From Ahaetulla prasina (taxonomy: Eukaryota; Chordata; Lepidosauria; Squamata; Colubridae): DNA of 64,000 nucleotides. The stretch spans positions 230,190,794 to 230,254,793 of the forward strand of contig NC_080540.1 in the NCBI RefSeq assembly GCF_028640845.1, written 5' to 3'. Shown piece after piece: positions 1-10,862 of the stretch. The notes beneath the pieces are model-generated. The model saw nothing but the letters and a program-made list of their open reading frames with translations. It ran no database searches and was not told where the DNA came from. The position numbers were made by a program, and so were the translations under genes. Each line of letters begins with the position of its first letter. The stretch's first letter is position 1.

Positions 1-820
1 CTTCCTAGTTTTGGATCTCAGACCTCTGGGTTCAGCCTGACCCAACTCCAGGGCCGCAACAGCGCCAGCCGCTTCAGCCCCATGATCTATAACCTCCCCT
101 TCTTCAATTCCTGGGTCATCTGATTCCAGGAAGGCTTTGTGTTCCTCCACATAGGCCGTAGCCTCCGCAATTGTACTGATTTTTTCGTAATGCCCTCCCG
201 AAAATCATCAATCCTCTGGCATCAGCCATCTGAAGCCCACTCCTTCTGGTACAATTTGCTTGACAAAAATAATATTTCTTTCTTTTTCACGTACCTGTCT
301 GGGAATCTGCCTCAGAATGGCTATCTCCTGCCCCTGTAAATCAGTGCCCCACTCCTATGTTTTCTAAGAATTTCATCTCTCGTCTCTTCTCACAAATTTG
401 ACATGAACCTCTCTGGGAACTGCATGCGTATGCATATTGCTAATTAACTCTATAAACTCGATCCACATCCCAATTCATGAAATCAACACCTCTCCCAAGA
501 AATTCTCCCAACAATTTAGTCACAACATCTCTCAAGTCTTCTTGGTCCACTTCTTCCAAATTTTGAAACCTAAGGAAATAAGACATTTTAGCCATCTGTA
601 GTCCAACCACAGCATTGCCTGTCGCTCCTCTCTTTCTGCACTGCCCGCATCTCACCCTCCAAACCTTCCACTTTCTGCTTGTTTTCTGCTGAAACTTGTT
701 GAGTATCCTTTAAATCCTTTTGGATAGTCACAATTTCTGCTCTTATTTCATCCAATTTCTTGTCCATATTAGATAACTTTTCCAAAATTCTCTCCATCTC
801 TCCAGCAGTTGGTCTCTGAC
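1..820 (-). pseudogene. L1 ORF1 N-terminal part, broken
   Basis: Read leftward on the minus strand. 797-588 encodes MERILEKLSNMDKKLDEIRA and a long coiled coil. A different frame (655-440) encodes YFLRFQNLEEVDQEDLRD and VDRVYRVN, the start of the RNA-binding domain of L1 ORF1. ORF1 protein coats L1 RNA as a trimer. The frame change near 600-650 shows it is inactive. The rest of ORF1 and ORF2 would lie beyond the left edge. Confidence 0.8.
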
Positions 821-1640
821 CTTTGCCATTAAGGAAAAAAATACAAAATCCTCAGGCAGGCACGGTATCCTTGTAATTTCCTCCGGATCCACCAGGGGCA
901 CTCACAGGAGCAACGAGTCCAGAGTACAGTTAGTCAACCAGGAAGTCAAGGGAAGTGATGTCATCAAAATTCTCATAGTGAAGGCGGAAGCTGGACGCCA
1001 CCACTGTTCCCCAGAAGGAGGGGGCCTCAAACCTTCCCTCCTAAATTTCTCCATCACCTCTTCTCCAGAGCTCCACAAAACCGTAATCTTCTTATTTTAA
1101 GTTCTCCTCTCTCCAGAATAACTCGTGCTCCTTCCAACCGCAGGGGAGAAAAACCCCCGCACTCCGGAGCAGTCCACCACGCCACCGATATTCCTTCCTT
1201 CTCCTCCTCAATTCTTCTCCGTGCCCTGTTCACCACCAGGCTGCTGCAGTTATAATCCAATGCCCGGTGTCACGGGCACAGCGCCCAGGCGACGACCAAA
1301 ATAATGGCCGCGCCTGTGGCCTCCGAACCCCGCCGAGCCTAGGACGCGCCAGCATCGGTCCCCACAGTCCTGTATGTCGGCTGGGAGACCCCTGGCGAGC
1401 CGTCCGTGCGGCAGGTGTCCTTTTCGGAACACCTGGCCCCTGAGGGCCTCGGCGGCGGCCGGATTCGGGCGCTGGAGGCAGGAGAAGCCTTCCAGACGTC
1501 CGTTGCCGCTGGATACCGGAAGTCGTCTCGGTTACTTTGAATATCTTGTTTAGCCAAATTTTAGCCAAGTTTTCTCCAGCAGGTTGGAGGTATGGAGGAG
1601 CTCTGGACCTGTGATCTGCCATTGGGCTCTTTTAGAACAA
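821..1640 (-). promoter_or_regulatory. L1 5' UTR, GC-rich
   Basis: Directly upstream of the L1 ORF1 start. About 1240-1520 is markedly GC- and CpG-rich compared with the AT-rich surroundings, as expected for an L1 internal promoter. The 130-codon frame here has low complexity and no recognisable domain. The 5' end is placed near 1640, where the composition changes. Confidence 0.6.
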
Positions 1641-2290
1641 ATACTGAATGCAGGATTCAATCTGGGTTGGTCACCAGAACCAGAGGTTTAGTCTTCGGAT
1701 TTGAACTGTAGCCCATCATCGGGAACTTTTCTCTAACAGAATGTGTGCCTTGGGCTGTTCTAGGTGTGTTATTTCTGTGGTGCCTGATTGTATGTGTTAT
1801 TAGGATGTTAATGGCTGGTGTTTCCTTGTGCTGCCAAGCACTTGGCTCCTAAATACTTGATAAACTGGTGGTAAATCAGCACTTTGTTGATGGAAAAGGG
1901 GGCCATTGCCCAGGCTTCAATCATTTCTCTTCCTATTTTTCTCCCTGCTCAGCCAACAATCTTAGTAGCTGCAAAATTGAATGTATGTCCTTGTTCATTG
2001 TAATATGAGGCTACCTGCAAATTTGGCTCTCCTAATCTAACCGCTCACTTGTATTCTTGTAATCTGGTGGTTAGCTTCCTCCCTGTCTGTCCTACCTAGT
2101 TGGAGGGGCAATCCTTGCAAGGAATTCAATAGATTACATTAGAGGTAGATTACATTAGAAGTATCTCCTATCTCTAAGTGATCTTTGCAATGCATGATTT
2201 GTCTTTGTATGGTAGCCTCTGCAAGTGTGATGCTCCCTTGCAGATCTCAGAAGCTGCGTTCTACCGCTTCCAAAATGTTTTTGATGTATG
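1640..2290 (-). mobile_element. Penelope-like element, GIY-YIG endonuclease remnant
   Basis: Minus-strand translation around 2100-1850 reads VGQTGRKLTTRLQEYK, then AVRLGEP, then QGHTFNFAATKIV, with stops between. The V/YVGQTGRKL...RL.EH pattern followed by H.F.F..T.I is the endonuclease that Penelope-like elements carry after their reverse transcriptase. An upstream CKD-like segment lies near 2150-2250. 5' truncated and decayed. Confidence 0.7.
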
Positions 2291-2599
2291 GTAGAGTGTG
2301 CCAAATACTTAATCTTGAGTGAAGAAATAGTGAATGTTCTTTTGAAAGAAAATTTCCCAGCTATGAACAGGAATAGGTATTTGACTAGGCAGTGTAGAGA
2401 AGACAGGGTGAATCAGGATGGAACAATTGGCAATGAGCAAGTTTTATTCTTGACAAAAACTGCAAAGGAGCAACAGCACTTGCGGTAAGTAGCCATAGCC
2501 AGTGGTGACCAGTTGTAACCTGTGGAATTGGCAAATGGTACTTCCCCCCCACCCCCCACCCAAATAATCAAAACAGGAAAATGTAGGGCAACATGAACC
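2291..2599. other. No recognisable feature
   Basis: Unique-looking DNA with a C-rich run near 2545-2560. The short frames show no family resemblance. Confidence 0.4.
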
Positions 2600-2925
2600 C
2601 CCTTACCCATCTCCTTCCACTTATGACTGTAACTTTGTTGCTTGTATCCTTACGATTTATATTGATATTGTTTCTGATTGCTTAATTGTAGCCTATGACT
2701 ATCATTAAGTGTTGTATCATTAAGTGTTAAATTTGTACCCTATGGCTATCATTAAGTGTGGTAAGTGTTGTACCTTGATGAAGGTATCTTTTCTTTTATG
2801 TACACTGAGAGCATATGCACCAAGACAAATTCCTTGTGTGTCCAATCACACTTGGCCAATAAAAAATTCTATTCTATTCTATTCTATTCTATTCTATTCT
2901 ATTCTATTCTATTCTATTCTATTCT
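2600..2925 (+). mobile_element. CR1 LINE 3' end with (ATTCT)12 tail
   Basis: From CATCTCCTTCCACTTATGAC to TTGGCCAATAAAAAATTCT, it matches the 3' non-coding end of the CR1 at 9327-10862 and the copy at 39341-39775. It runs straight into twelve ATTCT units (2866-2925). An internal short duplication of 'atcattaagtgt' is visible near 2700-2770. Confidence 0.85.
2866..2925 (+). repeat. (ATTCT)12 microsatellite
   Basis: Perfect pentanucleotide array grown from the CR1 3' terminus, whose AAAAAATTCT end supplies the first unit. Confidence 0.98.
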
Positions 2926-4051
2926 CGCCAGAAGAAAATAATGCAATGTATTCATCTGTGACAGCACAGCACAACAACACAGTTGGGAGGACCCATTTTA
3001 AACAAACCTTCTATGCAACACACAGGATTACTACTTTCTTAAATGGAGATTTACAAATCAGTTTCAAAAGAGCACAAACCCATGTGGCTTGATGAAGGAT
3101 TTGGAGGTCAGGTGGCTTTGGCAAAGCTGCAGACCCAGCTTCTCCTGCAGCCAAAGGAACATAGCCACAAAGGTCATTGTCTAGTGTTCAACCTTGGTGA
3201 CATTAAGACCTGTGCACTTCCAGCCAGCCATGCTTTCTGGATTCTATGGATGAGCCAAGGACAGAACCAATAAATTACTATATGTTTCCGCCTCTAATTT
3301 ATATCAGGTGCTGTTATTTCAACAGTTGGTTTATTGTTGACAACTTTTTTCTGATGTTGGAAATCAGAATTTCTCCATTACGTAAAAATGTGAGTACTTG
3401 TACCCATGTTGAAAACTGGAGACCATTGCTATGCTGAGGGCATCCAGCGCAGAATAGCTTCATTTTATAAGTTGCAGTCCTTTTAAAAAGAATTTCATTG
3501 GTCTGGGGCGGAGTTTAAAAGGGCAGATTTGACTATGAAAAGTGGTATACTTTGTAAAATTGTAATTCCTCATGCTGGCTGAAAAATTTTGGAAGTTGAA
3601 GTCCACAGATCCTAAAGTGACTTAAGTTGACATTGCTATAAAATGAGTTTTAAATTATGTATAATGCATAGAAATTCAGCTTCTACATTTAATGTAACAC
3701 ATTCTGGTTGTCTGCTTTCATTCTTCATTTTCCATCACTCTATATTTAGATGGGTAAACACCCTTTCTTCCAGTAGTTCTGCAGCTGCTGGCCCTGGATG
3801 CTCAGCCAACAGTTCTGAGCCTTGTAGCCTGTTTTTCACCAGATGTCTAGGGACTCCAACACCTAGTGTGGTCTTTGTTGATTGGGGTGATGACCAGGCT
3901 GGTATGGATTTGTGTAATTTATGTCTCACAGTATTTTTATGGGAGAAATATATTTGTCTGATTCCTCTGATGAGGTTTTTCAGTACCAGTACTCTGGCAT
4001 AGCAACCATCTTCCTCAAAGCCCCACAATCACGTTAAGGTAGTGCCTCACG

Positions 4052-4055
<4 letters not shown>
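2926..4055. other. Mostly unique DNA with a MITE scrap
   Basis: 3560-3625 contains a fragment of the 'aattcc...ttgaagtccaca' palindromic MITE family seen at 31430. The 119- and 97-codon frames around 3643-4028 overlap on opposite strands and resemble nothing known. Confidence 0.4.
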
Positions 4056-4082
<27 letters not shown>

Positions 4083-4112
4083 AAGCTATATATAAATACA
4101 CACACACACTTA
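4056..4112 (+). repeat. (TG)n and (CA)n facing arrays
   Basis: About 13 TG units end at 4082, followed by TATATATAAATA and a CA array to about 4110. GTGTAAG (4078-4084) and CTTACAC (4110-4116) also pair, so the block can fold into a hairpin. Confidence 0.85.
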
Positions 4113-5116
4113 CACAATCATCCCCAGTAATTGGAAGCATCCTTTTTTCCTACCATTCAGTCTCTCTCTAGTCTTAATAGCTTTTAACGTAACATGTATC
4201 CATTTTATCTCAAACTTAACAGTCCAATTTTGAGGAAAATGGCTTGTCTTTTTTTTTTTCTTCTCTCCAGCAATGTTGCTCTATTTTTGGTATGTTTGTT
4301 CTCCTTTTTCAATAATTCTTGTTGAGGAAGGAGAGGTGTGGAAAGTTTAAGTGTTTTTTTTGTTTTTGTTTTTACTTAGGTGTGTTTTATCCCTCTTTTT
4401 AAATTACAAAATGTCTTTCTTCTAAGTGACAGAGCAGCAACAGCAGTAGCTGACAAATGTTGGCAAAAATACTCATTTAAGGCAGTACAAGCTGATTTGC
4501 CTTTACCATGATGAGGTTTCATGCTGCGGAGGCAACACAGCTATTATTGCTGAGGCAAAGCAACAACACGAATAACTTTCACTAGGCGATTCAAAATGCC
4601 TCCAAGTCTTGAGAATAGCTCCAGTTGCCAAACCCACCCACCCACCCACGGGTGCAGTGCTGGAACTGCTGGATATTGAAAACATGGAGGCCTTTGTGAA
4701 GAGGCAAAACAGAACGACGTAGCCTCTTCATTGTACTAATAGGAGCTATGACACTCCAATTCTCAGAAAGCATCTTCAGGGAAGTCCTTTGCTTGGGCCT
4801 TTGTTGGTTAGAAGATCACACAAGTGTCCACACACAGCTAAAGTAATGAAAGCCCATCACCCTTTGTCTTTGACACATATCCTTAAAATCGTTTTTATTT
4901 TGGAATGAAAAATTTGTGCTTCATGGCCGATTGCCATCCTTAACCCTCTCCTTCCTGTCGGATAGAAGAAAAGCCAAAGGTACAGCTACATGGAGGAACT
5001 CATTCCTGCCAAGAGAAGTTCTTCTATTCTGGAGTTTCAGAAGAGATTTAGGAATTCCCTACTGTTGATGGTTGAAGAGCAGCTGCCACAAACTTTATAA
5101 CTGGAGTAAAAGGATT
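4113..5116. other. No recognisable feature
   Basis: Unique-looking DNA with T runs and a (CCCA)n stretch near 4636-4648. No coding signal. Confidence 0.4.
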
Positions 5117-5124
5117 ACCTAGGC

Positions 5125-5532
5125 CAGTGTCGGTGAACCCATAGCACGCGTGCCGTGAAGAATGTGCAGCCCTGCAGGTTCCTCTTCCACATTCCTGTGA
5201 TCACACATGTGCCGGTCAGCTGGCCGGTGCAGAAGCGGCGGAACCTGGAAGAGCGGCGTTCCAGCACACACACGCAGGCTGGCACCCAAACTTCTGGGTT
5301 GACGTTGTGCGCATGCGTGATGGCCAGCTGTTTGTCGGGCGTGCTTCCATGCCGGTATCCGGGTGTTTGGGTGCAAGCTCACGCATGCGCAATGGACCAC
5401 TGCTCTTCCGGGTATCGGTGCTCCCGCGCGTGCGAAGGCCCGCAGGGCCGCGCATACCTCACAGGATGGTTTTGTGTGCCACTTCCGGCACACAGGCTGG
5501 CATGCGGGAATGTCAAAGGTTCGCCATCAGGG
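5125..5532. mobile_element. hAT-like MITE (CAGTG termini)
   Basis: Starts CAGTGTCGGTGAACCC and ends GGTTCGCCATCAGGG, imperfect inverted termini. It is flanked by 8-bp near-identical repeats acctaggc (5117-5124) and acctaagc (5533-5540), the target size of hAT transposons. The interior is CpG-rich (many GCGC and ACGC), which explains the overlapping open frames here. Related to the copy at 38917-39224. Confidence 0.8.
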
Positions 5533-5859
5533 ACCTAAGCTCTGCAAGGATCCCTGCCTCTTTCCCGAAGACGGGGAAATGGTGGTGGTGATAGAAGACT
5601 TCTTTCTGTGGAACCAAAACAGCAATCTGTTAGCGGTTGCCTTCGGTGAAATCTAAATTGAATTTATCAGTTAATCAATTAAATGTCTTGCTTGGGAGCA
5701 CTCCAGGGACATCTGGTTGGGCACTGTGAGAAACAAAATAATGGATTAAAGTGGATCTTGTCCTGATCCACTAAAATAATTCTTATTTTATATTTGGTCA
5801 AGTTTTCATTGCATTCAACATATAAGAATCAAGAGTAAGCAGTAGGCATGGATTGTTCT

Positions 5860-6195
5860 CCTTCCTTCCTTCCTTCCTTCCTTCCTTCCTTCCTTCCTTC
5901 CTTCCTTCCTTCTCTCCCTCCCTCCTCCCTTTCCTTCCTTTCCCCTTCATTCCTTCCTTCCTTCCTTCCCTCTCCCTCCCTCCCTTACTTTCTCTCCATC
6001 TCATTTCCTCCCTACCTTCTTTCCCTCTGTTTTCCATTCTTCATTCTTTTCCCTCCCTGCCTTCTCTTCCTTTCCATCTGATTTCCTTCCTTCCTTCCTT
6101 CCTTCCTTCCTTCCTTCCTTCTCTCCCCCCCTCCTCCCTTTCCTTCCTTTCTCCTTCATTCCTTCCTTCCTTCCTTCCCTCTCCCTCCCTCCCTA
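5860..6195 (+). repeat. (TTCC)n and related pyrimidine tract
   Basis: Long TTCC/CTCC runs, partly duplicated: 5860-5990 and 6085-6195 share the pattern CTCCCTTTCCTTCCTTT. The Ser/Pro- or Lys/Glu-rich peptides predicted here are microsatellite translation only. Confidence 0.97.
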
Positions 6196-7083
6196 AAGAG
6201 ATCCTGTTTAGAACTAAGAGGATGGCAAGAGCACTTGTATCAATCTAGCCTTCTTGCGATCTAGTCATATTAGTGTCTCTCGGAATAGCGTGGTAAGTCT
6301 GAACAAGAAAGTAGTGGCAGAGGAGATGAGTTACTAGGAAGAGCCATAATGTCAATAAAGGAAGAAAGAATTCTCGTAAAATTTAAGGAAAGAGCCCAGG
6401 TCAGCTAAAAGTGAGGGATGGGGACACGAGTAGGATGGGAGTAAATATTGCTGAGAAATCCCTAAGGATTTACTGAAATATTCAAGAAAATCTCCTGTCA
6501 CATCATGTAGGGAAGACAGGTGTTCTGTGCCTGTCATGTAGTTTGAAAAGGAAAAATAGATGGGAATGAGCAGAAGAGAATTTGCTAAACCTTTCAGTCT
6601 TTCCTGTTGAGTTGGGTGTCTCAGCCACATAGTAGCTTTTAGGTGCTTGTCCAGCCAGATGAAATTGGCGGGAAATGAATCCAGTTTAAGAAATTGATGT
6701 CCAGATTTCAATCCGTTCTTCAGCTATGTCAACAATACTGGACAGCTGTTCTGTCTCGACAGTGGATACCATGGGCCCTGACTTGCTTTTTAATTTCCCC
6801 CTATCATCTGTGGGATAGTAAGTGCCAGACACTTTCTTTCCGTGAGTGGGTCTTGGAGGAGGTAGAGTTACATTGATGATTCCCCCTCCCCACTTACAGG
6901 CATCTACCACCCCAATACAATAGACTGGTAGAAAAAGTCTGGTGTTTGTTAGAGTTGAGTGCTGCCCATCTCCTACAGAAGTGACACTAGTTTTACTATC
7001 CTCCCGGTTATCCTTCCCCCTGTAAAGGGGGAAATTAGCAGGCAGGCAGGTCCATATTTTTACTGGTTTATAAATAAACATAA
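6196..7083. other. No recognisable feature
   Basis: Two long overlapping minus frames (119 and 131 codons) show no domain or motif I know. The + strand is equally uninformative. Confidence 0.35.
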
Positions 7084-7086
7084 ATT

Positions 7087-7124
<38 letters not shown>

Positions 7125-7256
7125 CCTCCCTCCCACCCTCCCTCTCTTCTCCTCTCTCTCTCTCTCCCTCCCTCCCTCCTCTCTCTCTCTCCCTCCCTCC
7201 CTCCTCTCTCTCTCTCCCTCCCTCCCTCTCTTTCTCTTTCCTCTCTCTCTCCCCCT
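7084..7256 (+). repeat. (TC)n/(TCCC)n pyrimidine microsatellite
   Basis: Pure pyrimidine run with alternating CTCT and CCTCCC blocks repeated about every 30 bp. Confidence 0.97.
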
Positions 7257-7261
7257 ATGTA

Positions 7262-8113
7262 CAGGTATTCCTCGAGTTACAACAGTTCAATTACTGATAG
7301 TTTAAAATTATGACACCCCCCTCCCAAAGTATATATGATCCAGTCCTGAAATTATGTATGTTGCACCACCACAGCGGTTGTTCACCCTTACGACTGAACG
7401 CAGAGACACTGCAATATGCCCCCTACCCATTTCCCATTCCCCTCCTGCTCCGCCAGGTCTCCCTAGGCGCTGGGCCTTCTTTGCTAGCTTCCCAGTTTCC
7501 ACTTACTCCTCCCCAGCCCATTTCCCATCGCTTACTTACTTTTCAAAAATCTCCAGAGCTCCAGAAGAGACTGACCCAGGAGGCAGAAAAGCCAAAGTCT
7601 TTTATTAGGATGCTGGAAATGCTGTTTTCTTTAGATCTCACGTTCTTACAGCTTTGCCAGGATCTGAATAAAAGATTTTGGCTTTTCTGCCATGTGGGTC
7701 AGCCTCTTCTGGAGCTCTGGAGATCTTTGAAAAGCAAGAAAGCGATGAGAAATGTGCTGGGGAGAACAAATGGAATCCGGGAAGCAAAGAAAGCAGGCCC
7801 AATGCCTGTGGAGACTCGGCGGGGCAGGATGAGGGGAAGCAACTATAGGGACCCCAAAAGATTGTAAGCGAGCATGAGATATCTCAGTGGGTCGGGGGAG
7901 GCCTTGGGTAGCCTGTTCCAGCACTAGGCCCCGCATGGTCTTCCCCACTCTGAGATACCTCATGTGCATTGAATGACCTGCACATTCGATTAGCGAATGC
8001 ATTGGGTAAAGCAGGGAGGGATCCTATTCATTTAACGTGATCCAATTAAATGAATCCTTGGATTATGAATGTAATTGGCAGATTCCATTACATTTGTAAC
8101 TCGAAGATTATCC
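7262..8113. mobile_element. Large fold-back DNA element
   Basis: Two arms of roughly 400 bp pair with each other. The left ATCTCCAGAGCTCCAGAAGA (about 7548-7567) has its reverse complement near 7705-7724. The left CAGGTATTCCTCGAGTTACA (7262) pairs with the right end TGTAACTCGAAGATTA (8095-8110). Its termini resemble those of the 'caggtagtcc' palindromic family, so it is probably a larger member. Confidence 0.75.
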
Positions 8114-8270
8114 CCCCCTCATCTATCTAGCAATCATCTATCTTATATCATCTATATCTATATCTGTATATTTCTATCTCTATATCTAATCTATCAATCT
8201 ATCTGTCATCTACCTATCTACCTACCTATCTAGCTATATCTTCTATGCCACATATCTTATAAAAATGTGA
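8114..8270 (+). repeat. (TATC)n-type degenerate microsatellite
   Basis: Imperfect ATCT/TATC repeats next to the right end of the fold-back element. Confidence 0.85.
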
Positions 8271-8414
8271 CTGGATGGCATACAATAAAATCATAACAAC
8301 AGTAATTTCAAAAACACCCTACAATTAAAATATTAACATACAATTAAAAAACCTGAAGGGTTAGGGAAAGCATGAGATGTTGCATACAATATTGCCACTT
8401 CGTTAGATCCTCAT

Positions 8415-8890
8415 TTCTATGGGACCTTCAAGTCTGTTGACATTATCAGGATTTAAGGGACTTCTAAAAGGATATCATCAGGGGTCATCTTGCTTGAGGG
8501 GGATGATGTTCCATAGAGCAAGGGCCATGGCAGAAAAGGCCAATCTTCTGGGCTCTATTAAACATAATTCTTTAGCAGATGGGACCCAGAGCATACCACT
8601 TCTGCCACACAAGATGGATGGGCAGAAGCAATTGGGAAGTCTTTCAAATAACCCATCCCCCATGCTATGAAGGGTTTCAAGAGTCAAAACCAGTATTTTG
8701 AATTGGACCCAAAAGCAAATGGGCAAGTAGAGCAGAGGTGTAAATGCTGTTCTAGGGATATACATAACTGCCCGTGCCATTGCATTTTGCATTAGCTGAA
8801 GTTTCCATGTACTCTTCCAAAGGCAGCCTCATGTAGAGAGCATTGCAGTAGCCCATCCATCAGATGATCATGCCTGAGTGACTGTGAGTA
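8415..8890 (-). mobile_element. CR1/L2-superfamily LINE C-terminus, decayed
   Basis: Minus-strand translation gives YCNALYMRLP near 8850 and, in 8478-8792, YLPICFWVQFKILVLTLETL, then VPSAKELCLIEPRRLAFSAM and ALWNIIP. This order (YCN.L..GLP, LHWLP...FK.L.L..KAL, P......R..AFS....LWN.LP) is the end of the reverse transcriptase region in this LINE superfamily. Stops interrupt it. Confidence 0.75.
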
Positions 8891-9326
8891 GTGCCTCCCG
8901 ATTCAGAAATAGATGCAACTGGCTCACAACAAAAAGATACACAAAGGGTCTCTTATCCACAACTGCTATCTGCTTTTTGAGCAGAGTGGCAAATCCAAGA
9001 AGACCTCCAAGTTGCACATTGGGTCTGCCTAGGGCAGCGTAACCCCATTTAGTACTGGAGATGAACTGGAAGGCCCTAAGCCAGGGTGAAATGCTCCCGG
9101 TTCGGATCGGATCAACTGATCCAGTAGCGATGGTGGTGGGTGGTTCTGAGAACCGGTAGCAAAAATCCCTGCCCCCCACCATGCCCAGTTGACCCGTGCG
9201 ATCATCAGAGGTTTTTTTTAAAAAAAATTTTAAAGCATTTTTTCTTCGGCCGAAAAAATGCTTTTAAAAGTTAAAAAAAAAGCCTCTGATGATCATGTGG
9301 CTCAGCTGGGATTGTCAGAGGCTTTT

Positions 9327-10862
9327 AGAATAGAATAGAATAGAATAGAATTTTTATTGGCCAAGTGTGATTGGACACACAAGGAATTTGTCTTGGTGCA
9401 TATGCTCTCAGTGTACATAAAAGAAAAGATACGTTCATCAAGGTACAACATTTACAACACAATTGATGATCAATATATCAATATAAATCATAAAGATTGC
9501 CAGCAGCAAGTTATAGTCATACAGTCATAAGTGGAAAGAGATTGGTGATGGGAACTATGAAATGATTAATAGTAGTGCAGATTCAGTAAATAGTCTGAGT
9601 GTTGAGGGAATTATTTGTTTAGCAGAGTGATGGCCTTCGGGAAAAAACTGTTCTTGTGTCTAGTTGTTCTGGTGTGCAGTGCTCTATAGCGTCGTTTTGA
9701 GGGTAGGAGTTGAAACAGTTTATGTCCAGGATGCGAGGGATCTGCAAATATTTTCACGGCCCTCTTCTTGATTCGTGCAGTATACAGGTCCTCAATGGAA
9801 GGCAAGTTGGTAGCGATTATTTTTTCTGCAGTTCTAATTATCCTCTGAAGTCTGTGTTTTTCTTGTTGGGTTGCAGAACCGAACCAGACAGTTATAGAGG
9901 TGCAAATGACAGACTCAATAATTCCTCTGTAGAATTGGATCAGCAGCTCCTTGGGCAGTTTGAGCTTACTGAGTTGGCGCAGAAAGAACATTCTTTGTTG
10001 TCCTTTTTTAATGATGTTTTTGATGTTAGCTGTCCATTTGAGATCTTGCGATATGATAGAACCCAGAAATTTGAAGGTTTCTACTGTTGATACTGTGTTG
10101 TCAAGTATTGTGAGAGGTGGAAGTATGGAAGGGTTTTTCCTAAAGTCTACCACCATTTCTACGGTTTTGAGTGTGTTCAGTTCCAGATTGTTTTGGTTGC
10201 ACCACAAGGCTAGTCGTTCGACCTCTCGTCTATATGCGGATTCGTCATTGTCTCGAATGAGACCAATCACTGTTGTGTCATCTGCGAACTTCAGTAGCTT
10301 AACAGATGGATCATTGGAGATGCAGTCATTGGTATACAGAGAGAAGAGAAGTGGGGAGAGCACACAGTCTTGGGGGGCCCCTGTGCTAATTGTAGAGGTA
10401 TTTGATGTGATCTTGCTTAGCTTCACCTGCTGCTTCCTGTTTGTTAGGAAGCTTGTGATCCACTTACAAGTCTGTTCCGGTACCTGTAGCTGGTTTAGCT
10501 TAGTTAGAAGAATGTCTGGAATGATGGTATTGAATGCTGAACTAAAGTCTACAAAAAGGACCCTTGCATAGGTCTTTGGAGACTCAAGATGTTGTAGGAT
10601 GTAGTGCAGAGCCATATTAACAGCATCATCTGTTGATCTATTTGCTCGGTATGCAAATTGCAAGGGGTCTAACAGCGGATCCGTGATGGTTTTCAGGTAG
10701 GAAAGCACTAGCCTTTCAAAGGTTTTCATGACTACAGATGTTAAAGCAACTGGTCTGTAGTCATTCAGTTCCTTGATGGTGGGCTTCTTCGGCACTGGGA
10801 TGATGATAGAGCGTTTGAAGCAAGAAGGAACATAACACATCTCTTTTAAAACATCTTCGACA
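9327..10862 (-). mobile_element. CR1-type LINE, 5'-truncated, with (AATAG)n end
   Basis: The minus strand carries the C-terminal half of a reverse transcriptase and a 3' end TTGGCCAATAAAAATTCTATTC at 9327-9360. That end is the same as in the copies at 2600 and 39341. The 5' end is cut inside the reverse transcriptase at about 10862. It lies within the palindromic TIR element, so it is younger than its host element. Confidence 0.9.
9611..10840 (-). CDS. CR1-type LINE reverse transcriptase (partial, open frame)
   Basis: A 409-codon frame with no stop. It begins in the fingers region ([37 protein letters not shown]) and continues with [15 protein letters not shown] (motif A), [20 protein letters not shown] (motif B), [14 protein letters not shown] (catalytic FADD, motif C) and [10 protein letters not shown]. 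It ends with the LINE-specific C-terminus (RIIRTAEKI, ...[10 protein letters not shown]). The enzyme copies LINE RNA at nicked DNA. In motif B the usual GAPQGCVLS is GAPQDCVLS here, a Gly-to-Asp change at a conserved site. The N-terminal endonuclease is missing, so the copy cannot move itself. Confidence 0.88.
   Translation of the reverse strand: MCYVPSCFKRSIIIPVPKKPTIKELNDYRPVALTSVVMKTFERLVLSYLKTITDPLLDPLQFAYRANRSTDDAVNMALHYILQHLESPKTYARVLFVDFSSAFNTIIPDILLTKLNQLQVPEQTCKWITSFLTNRKQQVKLSKITSNTSTISTGAPQDCVLSPLLFSLYTNDCISNDPSVKLLKFADDTTVIGLIRDNDESAYRREVERLALWCNQNNLELNTLKTVEMVVDFRKNPSILPPLTILDNTVSTVETFKFLGSIISQDLKWTANIKNIIKKGQQRMFFLRQLSKLKLPKELLIQFYRGIIESVICTSITVWFGSATQQEKHRLQRIIRTAEKIIATNLPSIEDLYTARIKKRAVKIFADPSHPGHKLFQLLPSKRRYRALHTRTTRHKNSFFPKAITLLNK

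Noticed and set aside
1230..1622. CpG-island promoter of a host gene
   Set aside because: It is contiguous with an L1 ORF1 in the correct orientation and spacing, so it is an L1 5' UTR.
5155..5656. Several overlapping long frames on both strands
   Set aside because: They lie in the CpG-rich interior of a hAT-like MITE with an 8-bp target duplication. No stop-poor strand bias or domain.
5853..6248. 131-codon Ser/Pro/Leu frame and its reverse-strand Glu/Lys frame
   Set aside because: Direct translation of a (TTCC)n microsatellite.
6352..7081. Two adjacent minus-strand frames of 119 and 131 codons as a gene
   Set aside because: No recognisable domain, no splice signals that join them sensibly and no codon bias visible. 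Left as unassigned.
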